The notes under the pieces are model-generated. The model saw only the letters and a program-made list of their open reading frames with translations, was not told where the DNA came from and did not search any database. From the NCBI GenBank assembly GCA_963580285.1, contig OY757023.1, forward strand, positions 129,054,027-129,118,026: a stretch of DNA of 64,000 nucleotides. The letters run 5' to 3'. The position numbers were made by a program, and so were the translations under genes. Shown here one piece after another: positions 44,501 through 52,502 of the stretch (the first letter of the stretch is position 1; every line of letters starts with the position of its first letter). Source of the DNA: Lucinisca nassula (taxonomy: Eukaryota; Mollusca; Bivalvia; Lucinida; Lucinidae).

Positions 44501-45936
44501 ACGAGTTGTGTGCTGTTCCTCCCGCGCTTATAGATGGACAGGGGTGTCTTCGGAAAGGAAATAAATCCGGTTTGGTGAAGCGTCTAGGAGTATTTGACAT
44601 ATATCCAAAATCTGCGGATACACTCATTGTCGATGTTTCGCAGCTGTTTTACCACATGGTTTGGCCTCATGGGGGCAATCCATCTGACCTGATTGCATCC
44701 ATCGAAGAACGTCTGAGTAACTATGGGGATGCAACTAAGAAAATTGTTGTGTTTGACAAATACCAGGATGTATCTGCCAAAGACCATGAGCGGATGCGAA
44801 GAGCTGGTGAAGTTGTAATTGACTATGACCTCTCTATCGCAAGTCATCTCCCAAAGAGGGAGGCGATTATGAAAAGCAAATCCAACAAGAGGAAACTCGC
44901 CAGTGTACTGGGAACTTTCGATCTAGGAGAGAGTACTACAATGGAGACTAGGGATGACAGTAAATTTCTTCACGATGAAGCTGACGTTACAATGGTGTCT
45001 TTTGTTCTTGAAGCTGCTAAATCTGGCCAGGGTGTGATCCGTGTACTTAGTGACGACACAGATGTTTTTGTTTTGCTGGTGTATTGGGTGAATCGAGCTA
45101 ATTTACAATGCAAGGTACAGATGGAGCGCTGGGATGGATCAGTACTTGATATAAATGCCACATGTGCTGGTCTGGGTCAAAAGTGTTTACAACTACCAGC
45201 AATGCATGCACTCAGCGGTTGCGATACGACTTCTTATCCTTATGGCAAAGGTAAGGTCACAGCGTTGAATACTATGACATCTGGTGACTATCCAGGTTTA
45301 GCTATCATAGGTGACGTTGGTACCACTCGCCCAGATTTGATGACTGCTGCAATGCCTTTCTTCATTGCTTTATATGGTCAGCCACAGGGGACGTCAATGG
45401 AATCCGTTCGGTTCACACTGTTCACAAAGAAGAAGAGAAACCCTAAAGTCATGTCTCTTCCTCCAACATCAGCCAATCTTATGCAACACATACTTCGGGC
45501 TCATCTTCAAGTTATGTTGTGGAAAGCAGCCAATTGCAATGGCCCTCCTGACGAGTCCAAAGATATAACACAGTTTGGTTGGGAATTTCGAGATGAAATT
45601 CCTATTCCAGTAATTGCTGAAGGTGATCCAGCTCCACCCGAGCTGCTGGATGTGATTCGTTGTCAGTGTAAAGCACAAGGAAAAAAGTGCTCTACAGAGG
45701 CATGTGGTTGTCACAAGCAGCACCTATCATGCACGACATTCTGTAACTGCCGTGGTTCAGAAGACTGCTTAAACCAATACACTACAGCAAGAGACGTCCC
45801 TGCAGCAGAGGAGGGACCCGCAACTGACGTTGACAATATTGATGATTGTCCAGATGATGGTCTGGAAGAAGACATGGAGGATCAAGAAGATATTGCTGAT
45901 GATCAAGTTCCAGACTATTTAGATGAGTGGGAGTAA
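41530..45936 (+). CDS. Academ-like transposase with XPG/FEN-type nuclease and CXC motif
   Basis: A 1468-codon single-exon gene. Residues 1-70 are Cys/His-rich (C8, C9, C13), and a second zinc-binding-like module spans C112-x2-C115 to H184-x2-C187. A long central region follows. Around 608-655 it carries VHLCMD (D613), PGGMH (638-642) and FLGCIG (647-652), which may belong to an RNase H-like transposase core; that is my inference. An XPG/FEN-like nuclease domain follows: D1035 in a TLIVDVS strand, HDEAD (1148-1152), SDDTD (1174-1178), and LSGCDTT (1228-1234) with GKGK (1239-1242). These acidic clusters fit the metal-binding sites of the family. A CXC-type motif covers C1378-C1407 (nine cysteines, tesmin/TSO1-like). 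The tail is acidic. It probably acts on its own element's TIRs in the nucleus. The first ATG has a good context. Confidence 0.8.
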   Translation: MATPDRKCCLSTCTNSGPLQTYKKQGLLKVIECALQRQDDVLRSAVQAILDTQGENASMEMHKNCYCSYTSKVHIKRYLAKKRKEDRADSDDAPAARMRRSQVTDFEFKTQCLFCANVCEPLNPKHPERWDRVIQCERLGVKNAPPFKDIVLQHCGDRSDSWGREVALRCHGAHDLAAAEAQYHLRCYNEFRKVPVHTEQTPFIDDAALQSLVDEMFATRKHCTWTSLEMHDKYVAYGGCLSRKQMFTKLLTYLGEDVVVLSIQGCASIVGFREFVGKILKLSKLDTTDEEGEDVLVRKITTEARGIPTNNKQYDLGDFTFSKTKENTSDTLLRFISKLVSNGKVTKQSTSLSQSIQFGITNTGNQSTLGLGVKLHHKFGSSDLIQILHEHGYCVSYDEVIRFRKSAAKYVTDNAATLHQMMGLSRTVGLVFGWYDNFDLSVSTPNGRRETHAMATEFQIHPAGIIEPGTAQLPGISTLVIPRLTSKQYKSSGDTRAIPLMHYTGPKKVIPPAVQPVSISYTDVCSQATSLTTAQEKDTIWLNTLGQEDAMEWNGFNNEVSRTQGVLHPANMYVFGPLIDAPPSHPDTVLTTLTYMQRSMVDMGMEKVHLCMDMQLYAVTKQVCWNQPKKYQNVVVHPGGMHIIQSFLGCIGTLMKGSGLEWYITKAYGGLTGIFNGKSWVKAMRAFRGVAAALLQRLLSSGQKTFEEIEQYLETARLHPTGRHWVDNFLLPTLLIHQFERAEREGDIHLKHLTLKRMMKYFFLAGHVQYARYMTQYLIEMRANTEDMVDLVCRHQDGYWNAVSADQFGEQTAIRIGKGALKGMTLSADLVSEWINAFPITCTVSDRLDGVYSQSDPGGTSQKLHKEEMKYRRKLDASDRGLIFAEVDKYPHPLEDNRPHLYNPVTGQIASADVNVADSIVIGERMERDFVSSLPDGFYNSISSPINTMCILKGQAKGSKSRPLIELETIFLRLLMIGQQRKIELGPLFAYELCAVPPALIDGQGCLRKGNKSGLVKRLGVFDIYPKSADTLIVDVSQLFYHMVWPHGGNPSDLIASIEERLSNYGDATKKIVVFDKYQDVSAKDHERMRRAGEVVIDYDLSIASHLPKREAIMKSKSNKRKLASVLGTFDLGESTTMETRDDSKFLHDEADVTMVSFVLEAAKSGQGVIRVLSDDTDVFVLLVYWVNRANLQCKVQMERWDGSVLDINATCAGLGQKCLQLPAMHALSGCDTTSYPYGKGKVTALNTMTSGDYPGLAIIGDVGTTRPDLMTAAMPFFIALYGQPQGTSMESVRFTLFTKKKRNPKVMSLPPTSANLMQHILRAHLQVMLWKAANCNGPPDESKDITQFGWEFRDEIPIPVIAEGDPAPPELLDVIRCQCKAQGKKCSTEACGCHKQHLSCTTFCNCRGSEDCLNQYTTARDVPAAEEGPATDVDNIDDCPDDGLEEDMEDQEDIADDQVPDYLDEWE

Positions 45937-46069
45937 ACATTTATGGCCGGTATAACACAAATACCATCATATATATGTTGGGGTTTTAGTCCTGACTGAA
46001 TGATGGGTACCTCAATGGGATAATACAGACATAACGATGGTTTGAATAATATAAAATTTCTATGTAAAC
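45937..46069 (+). other. 3' flank of the transposase gene
   Basis: A short A/T-rich spacer between the stop codon and the right TIR. No canonical AATAAA is seen; AATATAAAA near 46048 is the nearest A/T-rich candidate. Confidence 0.4.
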
Positions 46070-46531
46070 ATTAGTCAGCCATCTTGAAATTGGGGTCTCC
46101 AAGTTCATCAAAATGTAAAAATAACTTCAGAATCGGATTCTGCATACCAGAAAACCCCTTAAATGACATATTACACGCCTTCCTTGTCACCTATTCAAAA
46201 ACTCAATTTTTCAAGATGGCCGCCAGCCGCCATCTTGGATATGGTACTCCGAGTTCATTATAATGACAAAATAACCTCAAAATCGGATTCTGCATACCAG
46301 AAAACCCCTTAAATGACATATTACACGCCTTCCTTATCACCTATTCAAAAAATTAAATTTTCAAGATGGCGTCTGGCGGCCATCTTGGATTTATGCAAAT
46401 TATACAAGTTGCCCAGACTTGCCCAAGTGGCAACCAAGCCAGTTTTGTTCTAGAACCCCTGTACAACACAAAACAGCAAAAAAACTTCATTGTACTCAAC
46501 ATTTCTAGGTTCTGAAAATTTCGAATGGACT
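46070..46531 (-). repeat. Right complex TIR of the Academ-like element
   Basis: Reverse complement of the left TIR. It has three subrepeats with AAGATGGC/GCCATCTT pairs at about 46079, 46214 and 46363, and two near-identical copies of GATTCTGCATACCAGAAAAC. It ends CTCAACATTTCTAGG, then TCGAATGGACT. Confidence 0.85.
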
Positions 46532-46537
46532 ATTTTC

Positions 46538-46645
46538 TGGCTATTTGCAGTTGACTGCAAATAGCCATTTTAACGTTTTTTGGCTATCTGCAGTTGACTG
46601 CAAATAGCCACTCCGATGTATATATATAGGCGTGCTTTCGTAATG
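46538..46645. repeat. 43-bp palindromic repeat next to an M1 end
   Basis: About 1.5 units of the minisatellite seen at 34518 (GGCTATTTGCAGTTGACTGC, then AAATAGCC and ATTTTAACGTTTTTT) are followed by GTATATATATAGGCGTG and CTTTCGTAATG, the M1 right terminus. Confidence 0.8.
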
Positions 46646-46662
46646 ATTTCTGCTTCCAACAT

Positions 46663-46809
46663 CATTACGGTAACACACCCGTGCGACATAGTGCACGTTT
46701 TCACATCTCCGAAACAGCTACTTTTCTGTGTATACCCTCGCAAACCCCAGTTTTCTCTATACAAAGTGGGATTGAGGAAGTGTTCATGTCCCGGACCTGT
46801 TCACGTAAT
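46663..46809 (+). repeat. MITE subfamily M2, core deleted
   Basis: It begins CATTACGGTAACACACCCGT and ends CGGACCTGTTCACGTAATG, but the two arms are joined directly (ACTTTTCTGTGTATACCC) without the central hairpin. Confidence 0.75.
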
Positions 46810-47318
46810 GTATATTGCGGGTACTCGTTGAGACCCACCTCAGGGAGGCGGTTATAACGAGTACCCATAATGCATGTTTTGAGCAAAAATAGGGAACGGG
46901 AGGTCACGGGTTCGATCCCGGGCCGCGACATACCAAAGTCGTTAAAAATGGTACTAGCTGCTCCTCGCTTGGCACTCAGATTTACGGGGTAGAGCTAGGA
47001 CTGGTCGACCCAGTGTCAGGATAATGTGACTGGATGTGGTATCATGTAATGTGACTGGGTGTGGTATCATGTAATGTGTCTGGGACATGATACTTCAGTG
47101 AGGCAGCACTATAAAAGTGAGCATTGAGCTCCCTGTCGCAACCAGACACCGTCGTGATATGATTGAAAAATTGTTGAAAGCGACGTTAAACCCGAATTCA
47201 CACACACACATGGGCAAAAATAAGGAAAATACAGCATACCCAGCAAACCCACTTTATATAGAGATAAAGTTTACATGGGTATGCATCACACGGGGCCTGT
47301 TCTACGTGATGACGTAGC
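46810..47318 (+). repeat. M2 MITE core and right arm split by a SINE
   Basis: The core at 46818-46868 and GTTTTGAGCAAAAATAGG are followed by SINE A (46896-47211). The MITE then resumes with GCAAAAATAAGGAAAATA and ends TGTTCTACGTGATG. Confidence 0.7.
46896..47211 (+). repeat. tRNA-derived SINE family A, 5'-truncated
   Basis: It starts at AACGGGAGGTCACGGGTTCG, so the A box is lost and the B box (GGTTCGATCCC) is kept. It has the central GTCGCAACCAGACACCGTCG and ends GCGACGTTAAACCCGAATTC plus an AC tail. A 23-bp segment (GTGACTGGGTGTGGTATCAT) is duplicated. The flanks GCAAAAATAGGGA/GCAAAAATAAGGA look like the target duplication. Confidence 0.88.
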
Positions 47319-47412
47319 ATACCAAACCTGGAGCAGAGATATTTCGCCACAGAACTCGGTTTTATTGTTTCCTTAACCCATTTAGTACCAGAAACCCCAA
47401 AACGGGTGTCCT

Positions 47413-47480
47413 GGCAAACAGCGGAGGCCCAGATCAGACGCCGCAGAACGCGGCGTCTGATCAGGGCCTCCACTGTTTGC
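47413..47480. repeat. Hairpin family E copy, near-perfect
   Basis: GGCAAACAGCGGAGGCCCAG, then ATCAGACGCCGC, loop AGAAC, then GCGGCGTCTGATCAGGGCC. This is the best-paired member in the window. Confidence 0.88.
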
Positions 47481-47743
47481 TAAAAGTTCAGCCATTTTCC
47501 TAAAAAATTTAAAGAAAACACAACCTGTCACCCCTAAATTTTGAAATGAACTCCTGCTATATATCAGGAGGAAGATTCCATTTGGTATAAAAAGGGTTAA
47601 AGTACGGATGTTTTTTTTTTTGTGTGTGTGACATACCCCATTGCAGCTGGACCCGCCGCTGTACAAAACTTATTCTGTTGGTCATCAAACGATTTCATTT
47701 ACAGAAACCAAGAGAGAGCTTTCTGCCTTCCAGTACTTTTGAG
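47481..47743. other. No recognised feature
   Basis: No gene or family repeat is recognised apart from a short T run at 47611. Confidence 0.5.
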
Positions 47744-47979
47744 ACCAGGGCCCAGGATTACAATGCGTACTTAAATTTTAAGTACCTACTTAAACTAAGT
47801 ATTTACTTAACTGTCGTTAAAAGTGAACTACAAAGAATTTCTTTCGTTTAAGTCGATCCTTAAACAAAGGAAATACTTAAATATTTAAGGTAACCCAGGT
47901 AGGTACCTTAACTTTTAAGATTTGACCTTGACACATGAATGTATATCAGAGCTTTTATTTGCTCAATATCACCAGTCAA

Positions 47980-48051
47980 GCTCGGTAGCTCAGACGGTTA
48001 GAGTGTTTGCTTCACATGCGAGAGGCCCTGTGTTCGGGTCCCGGTCGAGTT
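47980..48051 (+). tRNA. tRNA-Val (CAC)-like gene or tRNA-derived sequence
   Basis: A 72-nt cloverleaf can be drawn. The acceptor stem uses G-U pairs, and a D arm GCTC/GAGT lies around AGACGGTTA. The anticodon stem is TTTGC/GCGAG with loop TTCACAT (anticodon CAC, valine). The T arm around TTCGGGT has one mismatch. A T run of eight follows three bases downstream, a good RNA polymerase III terminator. The weak T stem and lack of a canonical GGTTCGA mean it may be a pseudogene. Confidence 0.5.
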
Positions 48052-48279
48052 ACTTTTTTTTCTCCCTGTGATGCAAGTCGACATTTTACTACTGGGATGT
48101 ATTTCTTCCTTGGTGTGTCAAAGTTTTCGACGAATAGAGCTGTATAAAACTTCCCTTTACATAATATTGTATAATACTGGGGACAGGGCAACAATTTATT
48201 GTTTGGTGTAGGAAGGTTCTTACAAGCGAAAGGGAGTCTTAAACGACTTGTTTGTTTATGTCAAGGTAGGTGTGTGTAT
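48052..48279. other. No recognised feature
   Basis: Nothing is recognised after the terminator-like T run. Confidence 0.5.
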
Positions 48280-48570
48280 GTTTGATTGATTGGTTTGGTG
48301 TTTAACGTCCCCGTCAACTCTATGCAGGTCATTTTGTAGACGTTGCTCCTATATTTTGTGGGACTTTTACCCGCCATCGAGATGAAATGACATCTCAAGC
48401 CCGTCGCGCAATGAAACCAATAGGGTTTATAAGCATGGACGGTCCGACTAGCTCAGCTTTTCCTGGGCAGGCTTAGATCTTGTAAGTGGGTAACCATTAC
48501 TCGTGTGCTCTGCGTGTAAGCGTAATGCAGCCCATTTATTTCTTCAAGCCCCGATGGGTGGGCGGGGGCC
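48280..48570 (-). repeat. SINE family C
   Basis: The tail GTTTGATTGATTGGTTTG and GTTTAACGTCCCCGTC are followed by a body with a deletion near 48505 and the end CCCGATGGGTGGGCGGGG. Confidence 0.85.
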
Positions 48571-48779
48571 GACAGGTGTGTGTGTGTATGTGTGTGGTAG
48601 AGGGAGGCTAGCGCATATCACTTTTGTCTGTTATTTAAAAACTGATCCTGTGGCACACCGGGTCAATGTTCCTACGCTTATGCATGTCCCGCTACTTTTA
48701 CGCATACAATGTTCACAACGTTCATATGCCGTCTTTATATTCAGTGTCATGAAATAGTATGGCGCCACGTGCATTTAAG
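48571..48779. other. No recognised feature
   Basis: A short TG-rich run (48577-48598) and otherwise nothing recognised. Confidence 0.5.
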
Positions 48780-48915
48780 AAATGACTTTTATTTTTCTGC
48801 TGTTCATGAAAGTATGAACGAACAGGGTCGCCTCAAAGTAAATGAACTCCGAAGGGGTTCATATAAACTTTGCTAGCGACCCGCTGTCGTTCATACCTTC
48901 ATGAACATCGAAAAA
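48780..48915. repeat. Foldback repeat
   Basis: TTCATGAAAGTATGAACG at the left pairs with CGTTCATACCTTCATGAA at the right, and an inner GGGTCGC pairs with GCGACCC. A single arm reappears near 49118 (GCGTTCATTGAAGTATGAAC). Confidence 0.8.
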
Positions 48916-49365
48916 ATATTTCTTATATTTACATTCTTTTGTCCTCATCACTGGGCGAAAAAATGCTTATAAGGCAAACTGTTAAAGCTGAAAAACATTT
49001 ACACGCTTTTTCTATAAAGAATGGAACAGCACTGTCGTCGTCAACGCCCAATGAGATCATAGAGAACCATGGTTTAGACTGACGTCACTTGACGTCATTG
49101 AAAATCATGTGGCTCGATGCGTTCATTGAAGTATGAACAGCATCAGGCTTTACACTTGAAATGTAAATAATTGCTATTTTGTCGTGAACAACTGTAACGT
49201 ATGTCAACGGTGTACTTTTGCTGGGCAAATGATCATGGTAAAGGCAATAAAATCAAATTTAAAATCCAATTCGATGGCCCGTTTCGTAACTTCCATAAGA
49301 AAGGACCATTTGTGTAAGATTCTCGATATCAAATTTTATGAAAACAAAGAAGTTTTTTTTGGGGA
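48916..49365. other. No recognised feature
   Basis: No gene or other family repeat is recognised. Confidence 0.5.
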
Positions 49366-49775
49366 TTGATTTGAGATTTAACGTCCTCGCAACACTATTT
49401 AGGTTTGATTTTGGAAGTGTTGCTTCCAATTTTGTCGGACTTTTACCCGACATTGAGATGAAATTACATCTCAGGCTTTGTCGCCCAATGAGTGAGTGAG
49501 TGAGTGAGTGAGTTTTAGTTTAACGTCCCATCAACAGCTAAGGTCATACGAAGACGGTATCTCGGTTTAAAGACTCATCCGAAAGTCTGGAGAAGCCCGG
49601 GATCGATCCTGCGATCCCTGGTTTACAAGGCGAGTAGCGTAACCACTGTACCACGGAGGCTTCTTTGTCGCCCAATGAAACCAACAAGATTTATTTTCAT
49701 GGTCGGCCCGACTTGCACCACTTTGCCTGGACAGGCTTAGCCCTTCTAATAGGTTTACTGGAGGCCGCGTTAGGT
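49366..49775 (-). repeat. SINE family C split by SINE family B
   Basis: The tail-proximal part is 49366-49491 and the remainder 49663-49775. CTTTGTCGCCCAATGA is duplicated at 49476-49491 and 49663-49678, as expected for insertion of the B element into it. Confidence 0.93.
49492..49662 (-). repeat. tRNA-derived SINE family B, full copy
   Basis: On the minus strand it reads GCCTCCGTGGTACAGTGGTT (A-box region), then a B box (GGATCGATCCC) and CTAGCTGTTGATGGGACGTT-like sequence, ending TAAAC plus a CACT tail. It is flanked by the 16-bp duplication of its SINE C target. Confidence 0.93.
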
Positions 49776-50325
49776 CGGCTTTTGCTGGTTGGTTGAGTCA
49801 AGGTGACGTGTATCACTGGGACATCCAACTGATATTGGCCACGACAAATCATATGCTTCTCCTCCCTGCCTTGAAATGCTCAATAAGAAATAAGTTTGAG
49901 GCGTGCCAACTTCCTTGTAAGCTCGGGTATGTGAGTGATTGAGCGTGTTTATGAGGTGAGTGAATGAGCGCTTTATGTCTCACCAACTGTAAGGTTATAC
50001 GCAGATAAGGATACGCAGATACTCATAAAAAAGACGGGGAAATCCAAGATTTTTATATCTTTTTTTTTTACTCCGACTGGAGCTACGGTTTTCTCCGTGT
50101 TTGTCTGCACGATGTTTGATCTAGTCCTTAATGACTATATAAACTACATACATGTATAATAATGACATCCGAAAACAATATTGTAGCTGGGGTTAAGGGT
50201 GGGGTGGTTTCTGCGGGAGTCTTCCCTGTTCTTCACCATGGCGCAGAATATATTTATTTTCTTAATTATCGACTTGAATATTATGCAATAAGCCTAACGG
50301 CATGAAAAGGGTTGAATCATGGACA
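49776..50325. other. No gene; fragment shared with 57396-57447
   Basis: GGTGACGTGTATCACTGG at 49802 resembles the GGTGACGTGTATCCTGTG segment near 57383, so it belongs to a dispersed repeat. Nothing else is recognised. Confidence 0.45.
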
Positions 50326-50659
50326 GACTCCATAAAACCGATTCAGCCCCCGCCCCTCGGGGCTTGAAGAAACAGATTTGGCTGCATGGTGCTTCCATGC
50401 AGAGCTGAAACTGACCACACTGGCACGAGTACTGGTAAACAACTTAAAAGGACTAAGCCTGCCCAGGCAAAGTGGTGTGTCAGACCGTCCACGGCATACA
50501 AGCCTTTTGGTTTCAATGGGCGACAGGGCTTGAGACGTCATTTCATCTCAGTGTCGGGTAAAAGTCCCACAAAATTGGAAGCAACGTCTCCAAAATGACC
50601 TTCACAGTGTTGACTGGGACGTTAAACCTCAATTAAAAAAAAAGACTCCATAAAACCGA
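50326..50659 (+). repeat. SINE family C, full copy with 16-bp target duplication
   Basis: The body 50342-50643 runs from TTCAGCCCCCGCCCCTCGGG to GGGACGTTAAACCTCAATT plus an A tail. The flanks are GACTCCATAAAACCGA at 50326-50341 and 50644-50659, identical over 16 bases. This is the clearest evidence here that family C moves by target-primed retroposition. Confidence 0.95.
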
Positions 50660-51089
50660 GTTTTGCATTCAAATATTGTATGATTTCTTGTTTCTAAAGG
50701 TACCCCGTAGAAACAGCGTTTTAAATATGTCGTAGTGCTACATTGTGACCAATGTTTGTCCGCACTAATCGAGATCGAGTGTGATCCTTCAATGAAACAC
50801 GTTTTATAGTGTATAAAACATTTTTCATGCTTTATGTAGTGAAATGGTAACTAACCATCATATTTCCTATTGTCTTCATTCAATCAAGCCGAAGAAGTGA
50901 TTTTTGACAGATCGCGGGAAATTTGTGGGCCGCCTACATCAATGTATTATTGAAACTTAAGTGCAAATCTTCGTGAAAATTTCCGTCAAAATTACGACTT
51001 CATCCGAAGTTAAATACTTAGCTAAGTAGACGGAATAGGCGGCTTTCGAATGCACTTTTTAAGGAAATACTTTACTAAGGTAAGAATTC
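50660..51089. other. No recognised feature
   Basis: A/T-rich sequence with scattered CTTAA motifs, possibly the interior arm of the GGGCCCAGG inverted-repeat element. No gene is seen. Confidence 0.45.
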
Positions 51090-51284
51090 CTCCTTAAATC
51101 GTTCAGAAGCCTCCGTGGTCGAGTGGTTACGCTACTCGCCTTGTAAACCAGGGATCGCAGGTTCGATCCCGGGCTTCTCCAGACTTTCGGATGAGTCTTT
51201 AAACCGAGGTCCCGTCTCCGTATGACCTTAGCTGTTGGTGGGACGTAAAACTGAAACACTCACTCACTCACTCCTTAAATCGTT
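51090..51284 (+). repeat. tRNA-derived SINE family B, full copy with 14-bp target duplication
   Basis: The body 51104-51270 contains GCCTCCGTGGTCGAGTGGTT (A box TGGTCGAGTGG), GGTTCGATCCC (B box), GCTGTTGGTGGGACGTAAAA and a CACT tail. The flanks CTCCTTAAATCGTT at 51090-51103 and 51271-51284 are identical. Its tRNA head is almost intact. Confidence 0.94.
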
Positions 51285-51546
51285 AAGTCGACCTTAACTT
51301 AAGTAACGATTGTAATCCTGGGCCCAGGTGTTGAATATGGAACGCCTAGATTGCCTTAAATTACAATCAAGAGGACCAAAATGGCACTGAATCGCTCACC
51401 AGTTCCATATTGTTTACTGAAGGGTAGGTAATATAAGATAGAGTGGAAGGTTTGAGCTATCGGGGCCGGTATACTAGGAATCTAATTAATATACCGTATA
51501 CTAGGAATCACCTCGAACATACGTACGCAGGCGTATACACGAGTGC

Positions 51547-51548
<2 letters not shown>

Positions 51549-51620
<72 letters not shown>
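51549..51620 (+). repeat. (AG)n microsatellite
   Basis: About 35 uninterrupted GA units follow TGCAGACAGA. Confidence 0.98.
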
Positions 51621-51625
<5 letters not shown>

Positions 51626-51855
51626 TAGCCTGCAGTTTGCACTCTTGACTTTCGTTGTTGATGTTCGTATAGTTACAGTGGGTTTTATTTGTGACAGTTC
51701 ATAACCGTGCTTATTGAAACTAGATCCTGATTTAGGCATTAATTATACATGTAAATCCGTCAGTAGTAGTTTTAGTATCATCAACGGAATGCGTCTGTCG
51801 TAAGAAGTATCTTCTTTCGCCATGGTGCATGCAAGTCCATGTGTATTGCTGCTCA

Positions 51856-52502
51856 GGCATCAGGGGGCAGTTTCGCATTTGAGGCTGGACGTTTTTTGAT
51901 ATATTATAGTAGGAGGGTCAATAATGGCATGGTTGCTCATAGAAATTGTGAGATATGTGGCTATTTTTTGCCAACGTGGGCTTATTTGCTGAGTATCTGT
52001 ACTTATATGAAATGGAATACGAAACTAACACCCTAGTTGTGTGGATGCTGTGCAAGTTCAAGGTGTAGCGGAATATCTGAATTCACGAAGGTAGCTTTGG
52101 CACTAAAAAGTGGCTGTTTTTCAAAGAGGATTCCTGAAAAAGTTTACTGGTTATGGTATACTTTTCTGTCTATTTCTTTGCATGTGACTGAGTGTACATG
52201 ACATTTCAACAGGTGCCAAGTACTGGTGTTTTGGGAGTAAATTCACAGGATCTGTCAAAGTGAGGTGGAGTCAGGCTTTTTTGTATGTAAAAATAGTGGG
52301 TGGGGTAAGTGAAATGATGCTGCTGTCAGCCTATGCAAACAGAGAAGTGTTTCTTTGGTATTCTGTTTTGATTTCATGCATGTGTCGATCACTTTGGAAC
52401 CAAAACAGAAGTTATCGCTTTCTCCAGGAGTTGTCGATAACGATTCAAAAACTTGGTGTGGCGCGGACCAAAAAGTGCTGCGATTAACTGTCCCCTGATG
52501 CC
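51856..52502 (+). repeat. 645-bp direct repeat with inverted ends, copy A
   Basis: It starts GGCATCAGGGGGCAGTTTCG and ends CGATTAACTGTCCCCTGATG plus CC. The ends are therefore inverted repeats of about 20 bp. Copy B (54355-54999) has the same orientation and is nearly identical, with identical 75-codon frames that show no domain. The arrangement could be an LTR pair or two TIR elements. Confidence 0.85.

Larger units (their letters stand above)
40174..46531 (+). mobile_element. Academ-like DNA transposon with XPG-type nuclease gene
   Basis: This is a 6.36-kb element bounded by complex inverted repeats, with termini near AGTCCATTTGA (left) and TCGAATGGACT (right). It holds one long intronless gene (41530-45936). 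The outer 35 bp of the two ends are partly diverged, whereas the CCTAGAAATGTTGAGTACAA section inside them is perfect. I found no convincing target duplication. The gene content (zinc-binding N-terminus, XPG-like nuclease, Cys-rich CXC motif) agrees with what I recall of the XPG-bearing Academ lineage. The gene is uninterrupted, so the element may be recently active. A degraded SINE C-like piece lies near 41060-41255. Confidence 0.75.
47744..51328. mobile_element. Possible 3.6-kb TIR element
   Basis: GGGCCCAGGATTACAAT at 47748-47764 is repeated in inverse at 51308-51324. Both are followed inward by A/T-rich sequence full of CTTAA/TTAAG motifs. The interior holds a tRNA-Val-like sequence, SINEs of families B and C and foldbacks, but no transposase. 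It could instead be two separate short elements that share ends. Confidence 0.45.

Noticed and set aside
51443..51739. Open frames through the (AG)n run
   Set aside because: They are Arg-Glu or Ser-Leu dipeptide repeats from a microsatellite.
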